Part shown: positions 40,901-55,104 of the stretch, piece by piece
Numbering within the stretch: the stretch's first letter is position 1
How the letters are laid out: each line of letters starts with the position of its first letter
NCBI GenBank assembly: GCA_964057225.1
Contig: OZ059894.1
Coordinates: 22,536,476-22,600,475 of the forward strand
Length of the DNA: 64,000 nucleotides
Source: Auanema rhodensis
Taxonomy: Eukaryota; Nematoda; Chromadorea; Rhabditida; Rhabditidae
Direction of reading: 5' to 3'
Position numbers and translations under genes: made by a program
The notes under the pieces: generated by a model
What the model was told of the DNA's origin: nothing
What the model saw: only the letters and a program-made list of their open reading frames with translations
The model's database searches: none

Positions 40901-42472
40901 CATTCGATGCGGATTTTTAAGCTGCGTCGATCTGTGTTATCAGATTTGCGCTAGCTTAAAAATGCACCGAGATATCAACTGATATAAGTTCACACTTATA
41001 TCCTCGATTTTCACCCTGAAGAATTAATTTTTTCGTTGAATAACATTGTCCATCGTCTTTGCCTTGAAAAATGGAATCTAAAAACATCTACTTTTTGCTA
41101 AATTATTTTGAAATTTTTCGAAAAAATTTTTGTCAAAATGTTTTTGGAAGCATTGTTGAGTGTACATGGAAACTCAACATACACTAATGCATCATTTTTC
41201 AAACGATCATAACTAATTTTTGTATTAAGCGTTTCTCAATGTAGTTTAGTGCATTCGATGCGGATTTTTAAGCTGCGTCGATCTGTGTTATCAGATTTGC
41301 GCTAGCTTAAAAATGCACCGAGATATCAACTGATATAAGTTCACACTTATATCCTCGATTTTCACCCTGAAGAATTAATTTTTTCGTTGAATAACATTGT
41401 CCATCGTCTTTGCCTTGAAAAATGGAATCTAAAAACATCTACTTTTTGCTAAATTATTTTGAAATTTTTCGAAAAAACTTTTGTCAAAATGTTTTTGGAA
41501 GCATTGTTGAGTGTACATGGAAACTCAACATACACTAATGCATCATTTTTCAAACGATCATAACTAATTTTTGTATCAAGCGTTTCTCAATGTAGTTTAG
41601 TGCATTCGATGCGGATTTTTAAGCTGCGTCGATCTGTGTTATCAGATTTGCGCTAGCTTAAAAATGCACCGAGATATCAACTGATATAAGTTCACACTTA
41701 TATCCTCGATTTTCACCCTGAAGGAATAATTTTTTCGTTGAATAACATTGTCCATCGTCTTTGCCTTGAAAAAAGGAATCTAAAAATATCTACTTTTTGC
41801 CAAATTATTTTGAAATTTTTCGAAAAAATTTTTGTCAAAATGTTTTTGGAAGCATTGTTGAGTGTACATGGAAACTCAACATACACTAATGCATCATTTT
41901 TCAAACGATCATAACTAATTTTTGTATTAAGCGTTCCTCAATGTAGTATAGTGCATTCGATGCGAATTTTTAAGCTGCGTCGATCTGTGTTATCAGATTT
42001 GCGCTAGCTTAAAAATGCACCGAGATATCAACTGATATAAGTTCACACTTATATCCTCGATTTTCACCCTGAAGGAATAATTTTTTCGTTGAATAACATT
42101 GTCCATCGTCTTTGCCTTGAAAAATGAAATCTAAAAACATCTACTTTTTGCTAAATTATTCTGAAATTTTTCGAAAAAATTTTTGTCAAAATGTTTTTGG
42201 AAGCATTGTTGAGTGTACATGGAAACTCAACATACACTAATGCATCATTTTTCAAAGGATCATAACTAATTTTTGTATTAACGTTTCTCAATGTAGTATA
42301 GTGCATTCGATGCGGATTTTTAAGCTGCGTCGATCTGTGTTATCAGATTTGCGCTAGCTTAAAAATGCACCGAGATATCAACTGATATAAGTTCACACTT
42401 ATATCCTCGATTTTCACCCTGAAGAATTAATTTTTTCGTTGAATAACATTGTCCATCGTCTTTGCCTTGAAA
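37914..42472. repeat. 4-unit and 6-unit higher-order repeats, 1,403 and 2,104 bp (M109-M121)
   Basis: The most divergent unit type here carries aaaaaTatctac, gcCaaatt, gcgttCctc and gcgAattt together. It occurs at 38,265, 39,668 and 41,772, that is 1,403 bp (4 x 351 minus 1) and then 2,104 bp (6 x 351 minus 2) apart. Each is followed by a 350-bp unit with ATTCTGA, aaaGgatc and tattaacg. M111-M115 match M117-M121. The longer second cycle contains an extra pair, M116-M117; M116 is a hybrid with gcgttCctc/gcgAattt but without the left-hand changes. The loss of one G per 350-bp unit explains the shortfall from multiples of 351. Confidence 0.75.
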
Positions 42473-45400
42473 AATGGAATCTAAAAACATCTACTTTTTG
42501 CTAAATTATTCTGAAATTTTTCGAAAAAATTTTTGTCAAAATGTTTTTGGAAGCAATGTTGAGTGTACATGGAAACTCAACATACACTAATGCATCATTT
42601 TTCAAACGATCATAACTAATTTTTGTATCAAGCGTTTCTCAATGTAGTTTAGTGCATTCGATGCGGATTTTTAAGCTGCGTCGATCTGTGTTATCAGATT
42701 TGCGCTAGCTTAAAAATGCACCGAGATATCAACTGATATAAGTTCACACTTATATCCTCGATTTTCACCCTGAAGGAATAATTTTTTCGTTGAATAACAT
42801 TGTCCATCGTCTTTGCCTTGAAAAAAGGAATCTAAAAACATCTACTTTTTGCTAAATTATTTTGAAATTTTTCGAAAAAACTTTTGTCAAAATGTTTTTG
42901 GAAGCATTGTTGAGTGTACATGGAAACTCAACATACACTAATGCATCATTTTTCAAACGATCATAACTAATTTTTGTATTAAGCGTTTCTCAATGTAGTA
43001 TAGTGCATTCGATGCGGATTTTTAAGCTGCGTCGATCTGTGTTATCAGATTTGCGCTAGCTTAAAAATGCACCGAGATATCAACTGATATAAGTTCACAC
43101 TTATATCCTCGATTTTCACCCTGAAGAATTAATTTTTTCGTTGAATAACATTGTCCATCGTCTTTGCCTTGAAAAATGGAATCTAAAAACATCTACTTTT
43201 TGCTAAATTATTCTGAAATTTTTCGAAAAAATTTTTGTCAAAATGTTTTTGGAAGCATTGTTGAGTGTACATGGAAACTCAACATACACTAATGCATCAT
43301 TTTTCAAAGGATCATAACTAATTTTTGTATTAACGTTTCTCAATGTAGTATAGTGCATTCGATGCGGATTTTTAAGCTGCGTCGATCTGTGTTATCAGAT
43401 TTGCGCTAGCTTAAAAATGCACCGAGATATCAACTGATATAAGTTCACACTTATATCCTCGATTTTCACCCTGAAGAATTAATTTTTTCGTTGAATAACA
43501 TTGTCCATCGTCTTTGCCTTGAAAAATGAAATCTAAAAACATCTACTTTTTGCTAAATTATTCTGAAATTTTTCGAAAAAATTTTTGTCAAAATGTTTTT
43601 GGAAGCAATGTTGAGTGTACATGGAAACTCAACATACACTAATGCATCATTTTTCAAACGATCATAACTAATTTTTGTATCAAGCGTTTCTCAATGTAGT
43701 TTAGTGCATTCGATGCGGATTTTTAAGCTGCGTCGATCTGTGTTATCAGATTTGCGCTAGCTTAAAAATGCACCGAGATATCAACTGATATAAGTTCACA
43801 CTTATATCCTCGATTTTCACCCTGAAGGAATAATTTTTTCGTTGAATAACATTGTCCATCGTCTTTGCCTTGAAAAAAGGAATCTAAAAACATCTACTTT
43901 TTGCTAAATTATTTTGAAATTTTTCGAAAAAACTTTTGTCAAAATGTTTTTGGAAGCATTGTTGAGTGTACATGGAAACTCAACATACACTAATGCATCA
44001 TTTTTCAAACGATCATAACTAATTTTTGTATTAAGCGTTTCTCAATGTAGTATAGTGCATTCGATGCGGATTTTTAAGCTGCGTCGATCTCTGTTATCAG
44101 ATTTGCGCTAGCTTAAAAATGCACCGAGATATCAACTGATATAAGTTCACACTTATATCCTCGATTTTCACCCTGAAGGAATAATTTTTTCGTTGAATAA
44201 CATTGTCCATCGTCTTTGCCTTGAAAAAAGGAATCTAAAAACATCTACTTTTTGCTAAATTATTTTGAAATTTTTCGAAAAAACTTTTGTCAAAATGTTT
44301 TTGGAAGCATTGTTGAGTGTACATGGAAACTCAACATACACTAATGCATCATTTTTCAAACGATCATAACTAATTTTTGTATTAAGCGTTTCTCAATGTA
44401 GTATAGTGCATTCGATGCGGATTTTTAAGCTGCGTCGATCTGTGTTATCAGATTTGCGCTAGCTTAAAAATGCACCGAGATATCAACTGATATAAGTTCA
44501 CACTTATATCCTCGATTTTCACCCTGAAGAATTAATTTTTTCGTTGAATAACATTGTCCATCGTCTTTGCCTTGAAAAATGGAATCTAAAAACATCTACT
44601 TTTTGCTAAATTATTCTGAAATTTTTCGAAAAAATTTTTGTCAAAATGTTTTTGGAAGCATTGTTGAGTGTACATGGAAACTCAACATACACTAATGCAT
44701 CATTTTTCAAAGGATCATAACTAATTTTTGTATTAACGTTTCTCAATGTAGTATAGTGCATTCGATGCGGATTTTTAAGCTGCGTCGATCTGTGTTATCA
44801 GATTTGCGCTAGCTTAAAAATGCACCGAGATATCAACTGATATAAGTTCACACTTATATCCTCGATTTTCACCCTGAAGAATTAATTTTTTCGTTGAATA
44901 ACATTGTCCATCGTCTTTGCCTTGAAAAATGAAATCTAAAAACATCTACTTTTTGCTAAATTATTCTGAAATTTTTCGAAAAAATTTTTGTCAAAATGTT
45001 TTTGGAAGCAATGTTGAGTGTACATGGAAACTCAACATACACTAATGCATCATTTTTCAAACGATCATAACTAATTTTTGTATCAAGCGTTTCTCAATGT
45101 AGTTTAGTGCATTCGATGCGGATTTTTAAGCTGCGTCGATCTGTGTTATCAGATTTGCGCTAGCTTAAAAATGCACCGAGATATCAACTGATATAAGTTC
45201 ACACTTATATCCTCGATTTTCACCCTGAAGGAATAATTTTTTCGTTGAATAACATTGTCCATCGTCTTTGCCTTGAAAAAAGGAATCTAAAAACATCTAC
45301 TTTTTGCTAAATTATTTTGAAATTTTTCGAAAAAACTTTTGTCAAAATGTTTTTGGAAGCATTGTTGAGTGTACATGGAAACTCAACATACACTAATGCA

Positions 45401-48400
45401 TCATTTTTCAAACGATCATAACTAATTTTTGTATTAAGCGTTTCTCAATGTAGTATAGTGCATTCGATGCGGATTTTTAAGCTGCGTCGATCTCTGTTAT
45501 CAGATTTGCGCTAGCTTAAAAATGCACCGAGATATCAACTGATATAAGTTCACACTTATATCCTCGATTTTCACCCTGAAGGAATAATTTTTTCGTTGAA
45601 TAACATTGTCCATCGTCTTTGCCTTGAAAAAAGGAATCTAAAAACATCTACTTTTTGCTAAATTATTTTGAAATTTTTCGAAAAAATTTTTGTCAAAATG
45701 TTTTTGGAAGCATTGTTGAGTGTACATGGAAACTCAACATACACTAATGCATCATTTTTCAAAGGATCATAACTAATTTTTGTATTAACGTTTCTCAATG
45801 TAGTATAGTGCATTCGATGCGGATTTTTAAGCTGCGTCGATCTGTGTTATCAGATTTGCGCTAGCTTAAAAATGCACCGAGATATCAACTGATATAAGTT
45901 CACACTTATATCCTCGATTTTCACCCTGAAGAATTAATTTTTTCGTTGAATAACATTGTCCATCGTCTTTGCCTTGAAAAATGAAATCTAAAAACATCTA
46001 CTTTTTGCTAAATTATTCTGAAATTTTTCGAAAAAATTTTTGTCAAAATGTTTTTGGAAGCAATGTTGAGTGTACATGGAAACTCAACATACACTAATGC
46101 ATCATTTTTCAAACGATCATAACTAATTTTTGTATCAAGCGTTTCTCAATGTAGTTTAGTGCATTCGATGCGGATTTTTAAGCTGCGTCGATCTGTGTTA
46201 TCAGATTTGCGCTAGCTTAAAAATGCACCGAGATATCAACTGATATAAGTTCACACTTATATCCTCGATTTTCACCCTGAAGGAATAATTTTTTCGTTGA
46301 ATAACATTGTCCATCGTCTTTGCCTTAAAAAAAGGAATCTAAAAACATCTACTTTTTGCTAAATTATTTTGAAATTTTTCGAAAAAACTTTTGTCAAAAT
46401 GTTTTTGGAAGCATTGTTGAGTGTACATGGAAACTCAACATACACTAATGCATCATTTTTCAAACGATCATAACTAATTTTTGTATTAAGCGTTTCTCAA
46501 TGTAGTATAGTGCATTCGATGCGGATTTTTAAGCTGCGTCGATCTCTGTTATCAGATTTGCGCTAGCTTAAAAATGCACCGAGATATCAACTGATATAAG
46601 TTCACACTTATATCCTCGATTTTCACCCTGAAGGAATAATTTTTTCGTTGAATAACATTGTCCATCGTCTTTGCCTTGAAAAAAGGAATCTAAAAACATC
46701 TACTTTTTGCTAAATTATTTTGAAATTTTTCGAAAAAATTTTTGTCAAAATGTTTTTGGAAGCATTGTTGAGTGTACATGGAAACTCAACATACACTAAT
46801 GCATCATTTTTCAAACGATCATAACTAATTTTTGTATTAAGCGTTTCTCAATGTAGTATAGTGCATTCGATGCGGATTTTTAAGCTGCGTCGATCTCTGT
46901 TATCAGATTTGCGCTAGCTTAAAAATGCACCGAGATATCAACTGATATAAGTTCACACTTATATCCTCGATTTTCACCCTGAAGGAATAATTTTTTCGTT
47001 GAATAACATTGTCCATCGTCTTTGCCTTGAAAAAAGGAATCTAAAAACATCTACTTTTTGCTAAATTATTTTGAAATTTTTCGAAAAAACTTTTGTCAAA
47101 ATGTTTTTGGAAGCATTGTTGAGTGTACATGGAAACTCAACATACACTAATGCATCATTTTTCAAACGATCATAACTAATTTTTGTATTAAGCGTTTCTC
47201 AATGTAGTATAGTGCATTCGATGCGGATTTTTAAGCTGCGTCGATCTGTGTTATCAGATTTGCGCTAGCTTAAAAATGCACCGAGATATCAACTGATATA
47301 AGTTCACACTTATATCCTCGATTTTCACCCTGAAGAATTAATTTTTTCGTTGAATAACATTGTCCATCGTCTTTGCCTTGAAAAATGGAATCTAAAAACA
47401 TCTACTTTTTGCTAAATTATTCTGAAATTTTTCGAAAAAATTTTTGTCAAAATGTTTTTGGAAGCATTGTTGAGTGTACATGGAAACTCAACATACACTA
47501 ATGCATCATTTTTCAAAGGATCATAACTAATTTTTGTATTAACGTTTCTCAATGTAGTATAGTGCATTCGATGCGGATTTTTAAGCTGCGTCGATCTGTG
47601 TTATCAGATTTGCGCTAGCTTAAAAATGCACCGAGATATCAACTGATATAAGTTCACACTTATATCCTCGATTTTCACCCTGAAGAATTAATTTTTTCGT
47701 TGAATAACATTGTCCATCGTCTTTGCCTTGAAAAATGAAATCTAAAAACATCTACTTTTTGCTAAATTATTCTGAAATTTTTCGAAAAAATTTTTGTCAA
47801 AATGTTTTTGGAAGCAATGTTGAGTGTACATGGAAACTCAACATACACTAATGCATCATTTTTCAAACGATCATAACTAATTTTTGTATCAAGCGTTTCT
47901 CAATGTAGTTTAGTGCATTCGATGCGGATTTTTAAGCTGCGTCGATCTGTGTTATCAGATTTGCGCTAGCTTAAAAATGCACCGAGATATCAACTGATAT
48001 AAGTTCACACTTATATCCTCGATTTTCACCCTGAAGGAATAATTTTTTCGTTGAATAACATTGTCCATCGTCTTTGCCTTGAAAAAAGGAATCTAAAAAC
48101 ATCTACTTTTTGCTAAATTATTTTGAAATTTTTCGAAAAAACTTTTGTCAAAATGTTTTTGGAAGCATTGTTGAGTGTACATGGAAACTCAACATACACT
48201 AATGCATCATTTTTCAAACGATCATAACTAATTTTTGTATTAAGCGTTTCTCAATGTAGTATAGTGCATTCGATGCGGATTTTTAAGCTGCGTCGATCTC
48301 TGTTATCAGATTTGCGCTAGCTTAAAAATGCACCGAGATATCAACTGATATAAGTTCACACTTATATCCTCGATTTTCACCCTGAAGGAATAATTTTTTC

Positions 48401-50540
48401 GTTGAATAACATTGTCCATCGTCTTTGCCTTGAAAAAAGGAATCTAAAAACATCTACTTTTTGCTAAATTATTTTGAAATTTTTCGAAAAAATTTTTGTC
48501 AAAATGTTTTTGGAAGCAATGTTGAGTGTACATGGAAACTCAACATACACTAATGCATCATTTTTCAAACGATCATAACTAATTTTTGTATCAAGCGTTT
48601 CTCAATGTAGTTTAGTGCATTCGATGCGGATTTTTAAGCTGCGTCGATCTGTGTTATCAGATTTGCGCTAGCTTAAAAATGCACCGAGATATCAACTGAT
48701 ATAAGTTCACACTTATATCCTCGATTTTCACCCTGAAGGAAAAATTTTTTCGTTGAATAACATTGTCCATCGTCTTTGCCTTGAAAAAAGGAATCTAAAA
48801 ACATCTACTTTTTGCTAAATTATTCTGAAATTTTTCGAAAAAATTTTTGTCAAAATGTTTTTGGAAGCAATGTTGAGTGTACATGGAAACTCAACATACA
48901 CTAATGCATCATTTTTCAAACGATCATAACTAATTTTTGTATTAAGCGTTTCTCAATGTAGTATAGTGCATTCAATGCGGATTTTTAAGCTGCGTCGATC
49001 TGTGTTATCAGATTTGCGCTAGCTTAAAAATGCACCGAGATATCAACTGATATAAGTTCACACTTATATCCTCGATTTTCACCCTGAAGAATTAATTTTT
49101 TCGTTGAATAACATTGTCCATCGTCTTTGCCTTGAAAAATGGAATCTAAAAACATCTACTTTTTGCTAAATTATTCTGAAATTTTTCGAAAAAATTTTTG
49201 TCAAAATGTTTTTGGAAGCATTGTTGAGTGTACATGGAAACTCAACATACACTAATGCATCATTTTTCAAAGGATCATAACTAATTTTTGTATTAACGTT
49301 TCTCAATGTAGTATAGTGCATTCGATGCGGATTTTTAAGCTGCGTCGATCTGTGTTATCAGATTTGCGCTAGCTTAAAAATGCACCGAGATATCAACTGA
49401 TATAAGTTCACACTTATATCCTCGATTTTCACCCTGAAGAATTAATTTTTTCGTTGAATAACATTGTCCATCGTCTTTGCCTTGAAAAATGAAATCTAAA
49501 AACATCTACTTTTTGCTAAATTATTCTGAAATTTTTCGAAAAAATTTTTGTCAAAATGTTTTTGGAAGCAATGTTGAGTGTACATGGAAACTCAACATAC
49601 ACTAATGCATCATTTTTCAAACGATCATAACTAATTTTTGTATCAAGCGTTTCTCAATGTAGTTTAGTGCATTCGATGCGGATTTTTAAGCTGCGTCGAT
49701 CTGTGTTATCAGATTTGCGCTAGCTTAAAAATGCACCGAGATATCAACTGATATAAGTTCACACTTATATCCTCGATTTTCACCCTGAAGGAATAATTTT
49801 TTCGTTGAATAACATTGTCCATCGTCTTTGCCTTGAAAAAAGGAATCTAAAAACATCTACTTTTTGCTAAATTATTTTGAAATTTTTCGAAAAAACTTTT
49901 GTCAAAATGTTTTTGGAAGCATTGTTGAGTGTACATGGAAACTCAACATACACTAATGCATCATTTTTCAAACGATCATAACTAATTTTTGTATTAAGCG
50001 TTTCTCAATGTAGTATAGTGCATTCGATGCGGATTTTTAAGCTGCGTCGATCTCTGTTATCAGATTTGCGCTAGCTTAAAAATGCACCGAGATATCAACT
50101 GATATAAGTTCACACTTATATCCTCGATTTTCACCCTGAAGGAATAATTTTTTCGTTGAATAACATTGTCCATCGTCTTTGCCTTGAAAAAAGGAATCTA
50201 AAAACATCTACTTTTTGCTAAATTATTTTGAAATTTTTCGAAAAAATTTTTGTCAAAATGTTTTTGGAAGCATTGTTGAGTGTACATGGAAACTCAACAT
50301 ACACTAATGCATCATTTTTCAAACGATCATAACTAATTTTTGTATTAAGCGTTTCTCAATGTAGTATAGTGCATTCGATGCGGATTTTTAAGCTGCGTCG
50401 ATCTCTGTTATCAGATTTGCGCTAGCTTAAAAATGCACCGAGATATCAACTGATATAAGTTCACACTTATATCCTCGATTTTCACCCTGAAGAATTAATT
50501 TTTTCGTTGAATAACATTGTCCATCGTCTTTGCCTTGAAA
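42473..50540. repeat. 4-unit higher-order repeat, 1,403 bp, with partial copies (M122-M144)
   Basis: The cycle is: aaaaaaCtttt unit ending gaattaa; 350-bp unit (ATTCTGA, aaaGgatc, tattaacg); aatgaa unit with ATTCTGA, A84 and C157/T177; aaaaaaCtttt unit with C216. M123-M126 and M127-M130 are full copies (350-bp units at 43,175 and 44,578, 1,403 apart). M135-M138 is another full copy; M131-M133 and M141-M143 are partial copies with the first unit altered or lost. The 350-bp units start at 43,175, 44,578, 45,630, 47,384 and 49,138. M131 has the 350-bp right half on a different left half (no ATTCTGA), so it is a recombinant. Confidence 0.75.
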
Positions 50541-52646
50541 AATGGAATCTAAAAACATCTACTTTTTGCTAAATTATTCTGAAATTTTTCGAAAAAATTT
50601 TTGTCAAAATGTTTTTGGAAGCAATGTTGAGTGTACATGGAAACTCAACATACACTAATGCATCATTTTTCAAACGATCATAACTAATTTTTGTATCAAG
50701 CGTTTCTCAATGTAGTATAGTGCATTCGATGCGGATTTTTAAGCTGCGTCGATCTGTGTTATCAGATTTGCGCTAGCTTAAAAATGCACCAAGATATCAA
50801 CTGATATAAGTTCACACTTATATCCTCGATTTTCACCCTGAAGGAATAATTTTTTCGTTGAATAACATTGTGCATCGTCTTTGCCTTGAAAAAAGGAATC
50901 TAAAAACATCTACTTTTTGCTAAATTATTTTGAAATTTTTCGAAAAAATTTTTGTCAAAATGTTTTTGGAAGCATTGTTGAGTGTACATGGAAACTCAAC
51001 ATACACTAATGCATCATTTTTCAAACGATCATAACTAATTTTTGTATTAAGCGTTTCTCAATGTAGTATAGTGCATTCGATGCGGATTTTTAAGCTGCGT
51101 CGATCTCTGTTATCAGATTTGCGCTAGCTTAAAAATGCACCGAGATATCAACTGATATAAGTTCACACTTATATCCTCGATTTTCACCCTGAAGGAATAA
51201 TTTTTTCGTTGAATAACATTGTCCATCGTCTTTGCCTTGAAAAAAGGAATCTAAAAACATCTACTTTTTGCTAAATTATTTTGAAATTTTTCGAAAAAAT
51301 TTTTGTCAAAATGTTTTTGGAAGCATTGTTGAGTGTACATGGAAACTCAACATACACTAATGCATCATTTTTCAAACGATCATAACTAATTTTTGTATTA
51401 AGCGTTTCTCAATGTAGTATAGTGCATTCGATGCGGATTTTTAAGCTGCGTCGATCTCTGTTATCAGATTTGCGCTAGCTTAAAAATGCACCGAGATATC
51501 AACTGATATAAGTTCACACTTATATCCTCGATTTTCACCCTGAAGAATTAATTTTTTCGTTGAATAACATTGTCCATCGTCTTTGCCTTGAAAAATGGAA
51601 TCTAAAAACATCTACTTTTTGCTAAATTATTCTGAAATTTTTCGAAAAAATTTTTGTCAAAATGTTTTTGGAAGCATTGTTGAGTGTACATGGAAACTCA
51701 ACATACACTAATGCATCATTTTTCAAACGATCATAACTAATTTTTGTATCAAGCGTTTCTCAATGTAGTTTAGTGCATTCGATGCGGATTTTTAAGCTGC
51801 GTCGATCTGTGTTATCAGATTTGCGCTAGCTTAAAAATGCACCGAGATATCAACTGATATAAGTTCACACTTATATCCTCGATTTTCACCCTGAAGAATT
51901 AATTTTTTCGTTGAATAACATTGTCCATCATCTTTGCCTTGAAAAATGGAATCTAAAAACATCTACTTTTTGCTAAATTATTCTGAAATTTTTCGAAAAA
52001 ATTTTTGTCAAAATGTTTTTGGAAGCAATGTTGAGTGTACATGGAAACTCAACATACACTAATGCATCATTTTTCAAACGATCATAACTAATTTTTGTAT
52101 TAAGCGTTTCTCAATGTAGTATAGTGCATTCGATGCGGATTTTTAAGCTGCGTCGATCTCTGTTATCAGATTTGCGCTAGCTTAAAAATGCACCGAGATA
52201 TCAACTGATATAAGTTCACACTTATATCCTCGATTTTCACCCTGAAGGAATAATTTTTTCGTTGAATAACATTGTCCATCGTTTTTGCCTTGAAAAAAGG
52301 AATCTAAAAACATCTACTTTTTGCTAAATTATTTTGAAATTTTTCGAAAAAATTTTTGTCAAAATGTTTTTGGAAGCAATGTTGAGTGTACATGGAAACT
52401 CAACATACACTAATGCATCATTTTTCAAACGATCATAACTAATTTTTGTATTAAGCGTTTCTCAATGTAGTATAGTGCATTCGATGCGGATTTTTAAGCT
52501 GCGTCGATCTCTGTTATCAGATTTGCGCTAGCTTAAAAATGCACCGAGATATCAACTGATATAAGTTCACACTTATATCCTCGATTTTCACCCTGAAGGA
52601 ATAATTTTTTCGTTGAATAACATTGTCCATCGTCTTTGCCTTGAAA
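50541..52646. repeat. Units M145-M150, mixed tract
   Basis: Six 351-bp units without a clear local period. M145 (ATTCTGA, A84, caccAag) has a private tgtGcatcg near 50,872. M146 and M147 are T84/C216 units. M148 and M149 carry ATTCTGA, the last appearance of that change, with private ccatcAtc and tcgtTtttg. M150 has A84 with C216. The tract separates the ATTCTGA-rich domain from the block that resembles 27.4-29.8 kb. Confidence 0.7.
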
Positions 52647-55104
52647 AAAAGAATCTAAAAACATCTACTTTTTGCTAAATTATTTTGAAATTTTTCGAAA
52701 AAATTTTTGTCAAAATGTTTTTGGAAGCAATGTTGAGTGTACATGGAAACTCAACATACACTAATGCATCATTTTTCAAACGATCATAACTAATTTTTGT
52801 ATCAAGCGTTTCTCAATGTAGTATAGTGCATTCGATGCGGATTTTTAAGCTGCGTCGATCTGTGTTATCAGATTTGCGCTAGCTTAAAAATGCACCGAGA
52901 TATCAACTGATATAAGTTCACACTTATATCCTCGATTTTCACCCTGAAGAATTGATTTTTTCGTTGAATAACATTGTCCATCGTCTTTGCCTTAAAAAAT
53001 GGAATCTAAAAACATCTACTTTTTGCTAAATTATTTTGAAATTTTTCGAAAAAATTTTTGTCAAAATGTTTTTGGAAGCATTGTTGAGTGTACATGGAAA
53101 CTCAACATACACTAATGCATCATTTTTCAAACGATCATAACTAATTTTTGTATCAAGCGTTTCTCAATGTAGTATAGTGCATTCGATGCGGATTTTTAAG
53201 CTGCGTCGATCTGTGTTATCAGATTTGCGCTAGCTTAAAAATGCACCGAGATATCAACTGATATAAGTTCACACTTATATCCTCGATTTTCACCCTGAAG
53301 AATTAATTTTTTCGTTGAATAACATTGTCCATCGTCTTTGCCTTGAAAAATGGAATCTAAAAACATCTACTTTTTGCTAAATTATTTTGAAATTTTTCGA
53401 AAAAATTTTTGTCAAAATGTTTTTGGAAGCATTGTTGAGTGTACATGGAAACTCAACATACACTAATGCATCATTTTTCAAACGATCATAACTAATTTTT
53501 GTATCAAGCGTTTCTCAATGTAGTTTAGTGCATTCGATGCGGATTTTTAAGCTGCGTCGATCTGTGTTATCAGATTTGCGCTAGCTTAAAAATGCACCGA
53601 GATATCAACTGATATAAGTTCACACTTATATCCTCGATTTTCACCCTGAAGGAATAATTTTTTAGTTGAATAACATTGTCCATCGTCTTTGCCTTGAAAA
53701 AAGGAATCTAAAAACATCTACTTTTTGCTAAATTATTTTGAAATTTTTCGAAAAAATTTTTGTCAAAATGTTTTTGGAAGCATTGTTGAGTGTACATGGA
53801 AACTCAACATACACTAATGCATCATTTTTCAAACGATCATAACTAATTTTTGTATCAAGCGTTTCTCAATGTAGTATAGTGCATTCGATGCGGATTTTTA
53901 AGCTGCGTCGATCTCTGTTATCAGATTTGCGCTAGCTTAAAAATGCACCGAGATATCAACTGATATAAGTTCACACTTATATCCTCGATTTTCACCCTGA
54001 AGGAATAATTTTTTCGTTGAATAACATTGTCCATCGTCTTTGCCTTTGAAAAAAGGAATCTAAAAACATCTACTTTTTGCTAAATTATTTTGAAATTTTT
54101 CGAAAAAATTTTTGTCAAAATGTTTTTGGAAGCAATGTTGAGTGTACATGGAAACTCAACATACACTAATGCATCATTTTTCAAACGATCATAACTAATT
54201 TTTGTATTAAGCGTTTCTCAATGTAGTATAGTGCATTCGATGCGGATTTTTAAGCTGCGTCGATCTGTGTTATCAGATTTGCGCTAGCTTAAAAATGCAC
54301 CGAGATATCAACTGATATAAGTTCACACTTATATCCTCGATTTTCACCCTGAAGGAATAATTTTTTCGTTGAATAACATTGTCCATCGTCTTTGCCTTGA
54401 AAAAAGTAATCTAAAAACATCTACTTTTTGCTAAATTATTTTGAAATTTTTCGAAAAAATTTTTGTCAAAATGTTTTTGGAAGCAATGTTGAGTGTACAT
54501 GGAAACTCAACATACACTAATGCATCATTTTTCAAACGATCATAACTAATTTTTGTATTAAGCGTTTCTCAATGTAGTATAGTGCATTCGATGCGGATTT
54601 TTAAGCTGCGTCGATCTCTGTTATCAGATTTGCGCTAGCTTAAAAATGCACCGAGATATCAACTGATATAAGTTCACACTTATATCCTCGATTTTCACCC
54701 TGAAGGAATAATTTTTTCGTTGAATAACATTGTCCATCGTCTTTGCCTTGGAAAAAGGAATCTAAAAACATCTACTTTTTGCTAAATTATTTTGAAATTT
54801 TTCGAAAAAATTTTTGTCAAAATGTTTTTGGAAGCAATGTTGAGTGTACATGGAAACTCAACATACACTAATGCATCATTTTTCAAACGATCATAACTAA
54901 TTTTTGTATTAAGCGTTTCTCAATGTAGTATAGTGCATTCGATGCGGATTTTTAAGCTGCGTCGATCTGTGTTATCAGATTTGCGCTAGCTTAAAAATGC
55001 ACCGAGATATCAACTGATATAAGTTCACACTTATATCCTCGATTTTCACCCTGAAGAATTAATTTTTTCGTTGAATAACATTGTCCATCGTCTTTGCCTT
55101 GAAA
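52647..55104. repeat. Distant copy of the 27.4-29.8 kb block (M151-M157 match M79-M85)
   Basis: Seven consecutive units repeat in the same order those at 27,382-29,839, 25,265 bp upstream. They are: aaaaagaatc with gaattGa; ccttAaaaaatgg; aatgg C157/T177; C157/A177/C216 with the extra T in gcctttg; A84; gTaatc; and ttgGaaaa. Both copies are 2,458 bp. The visible private difference is ttttttAgttg near 53,664. The match stops at M158, which is an aatgaa C157/T177 unit where M86 has acatTaatg and caccAag. Confidence 0.8.
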
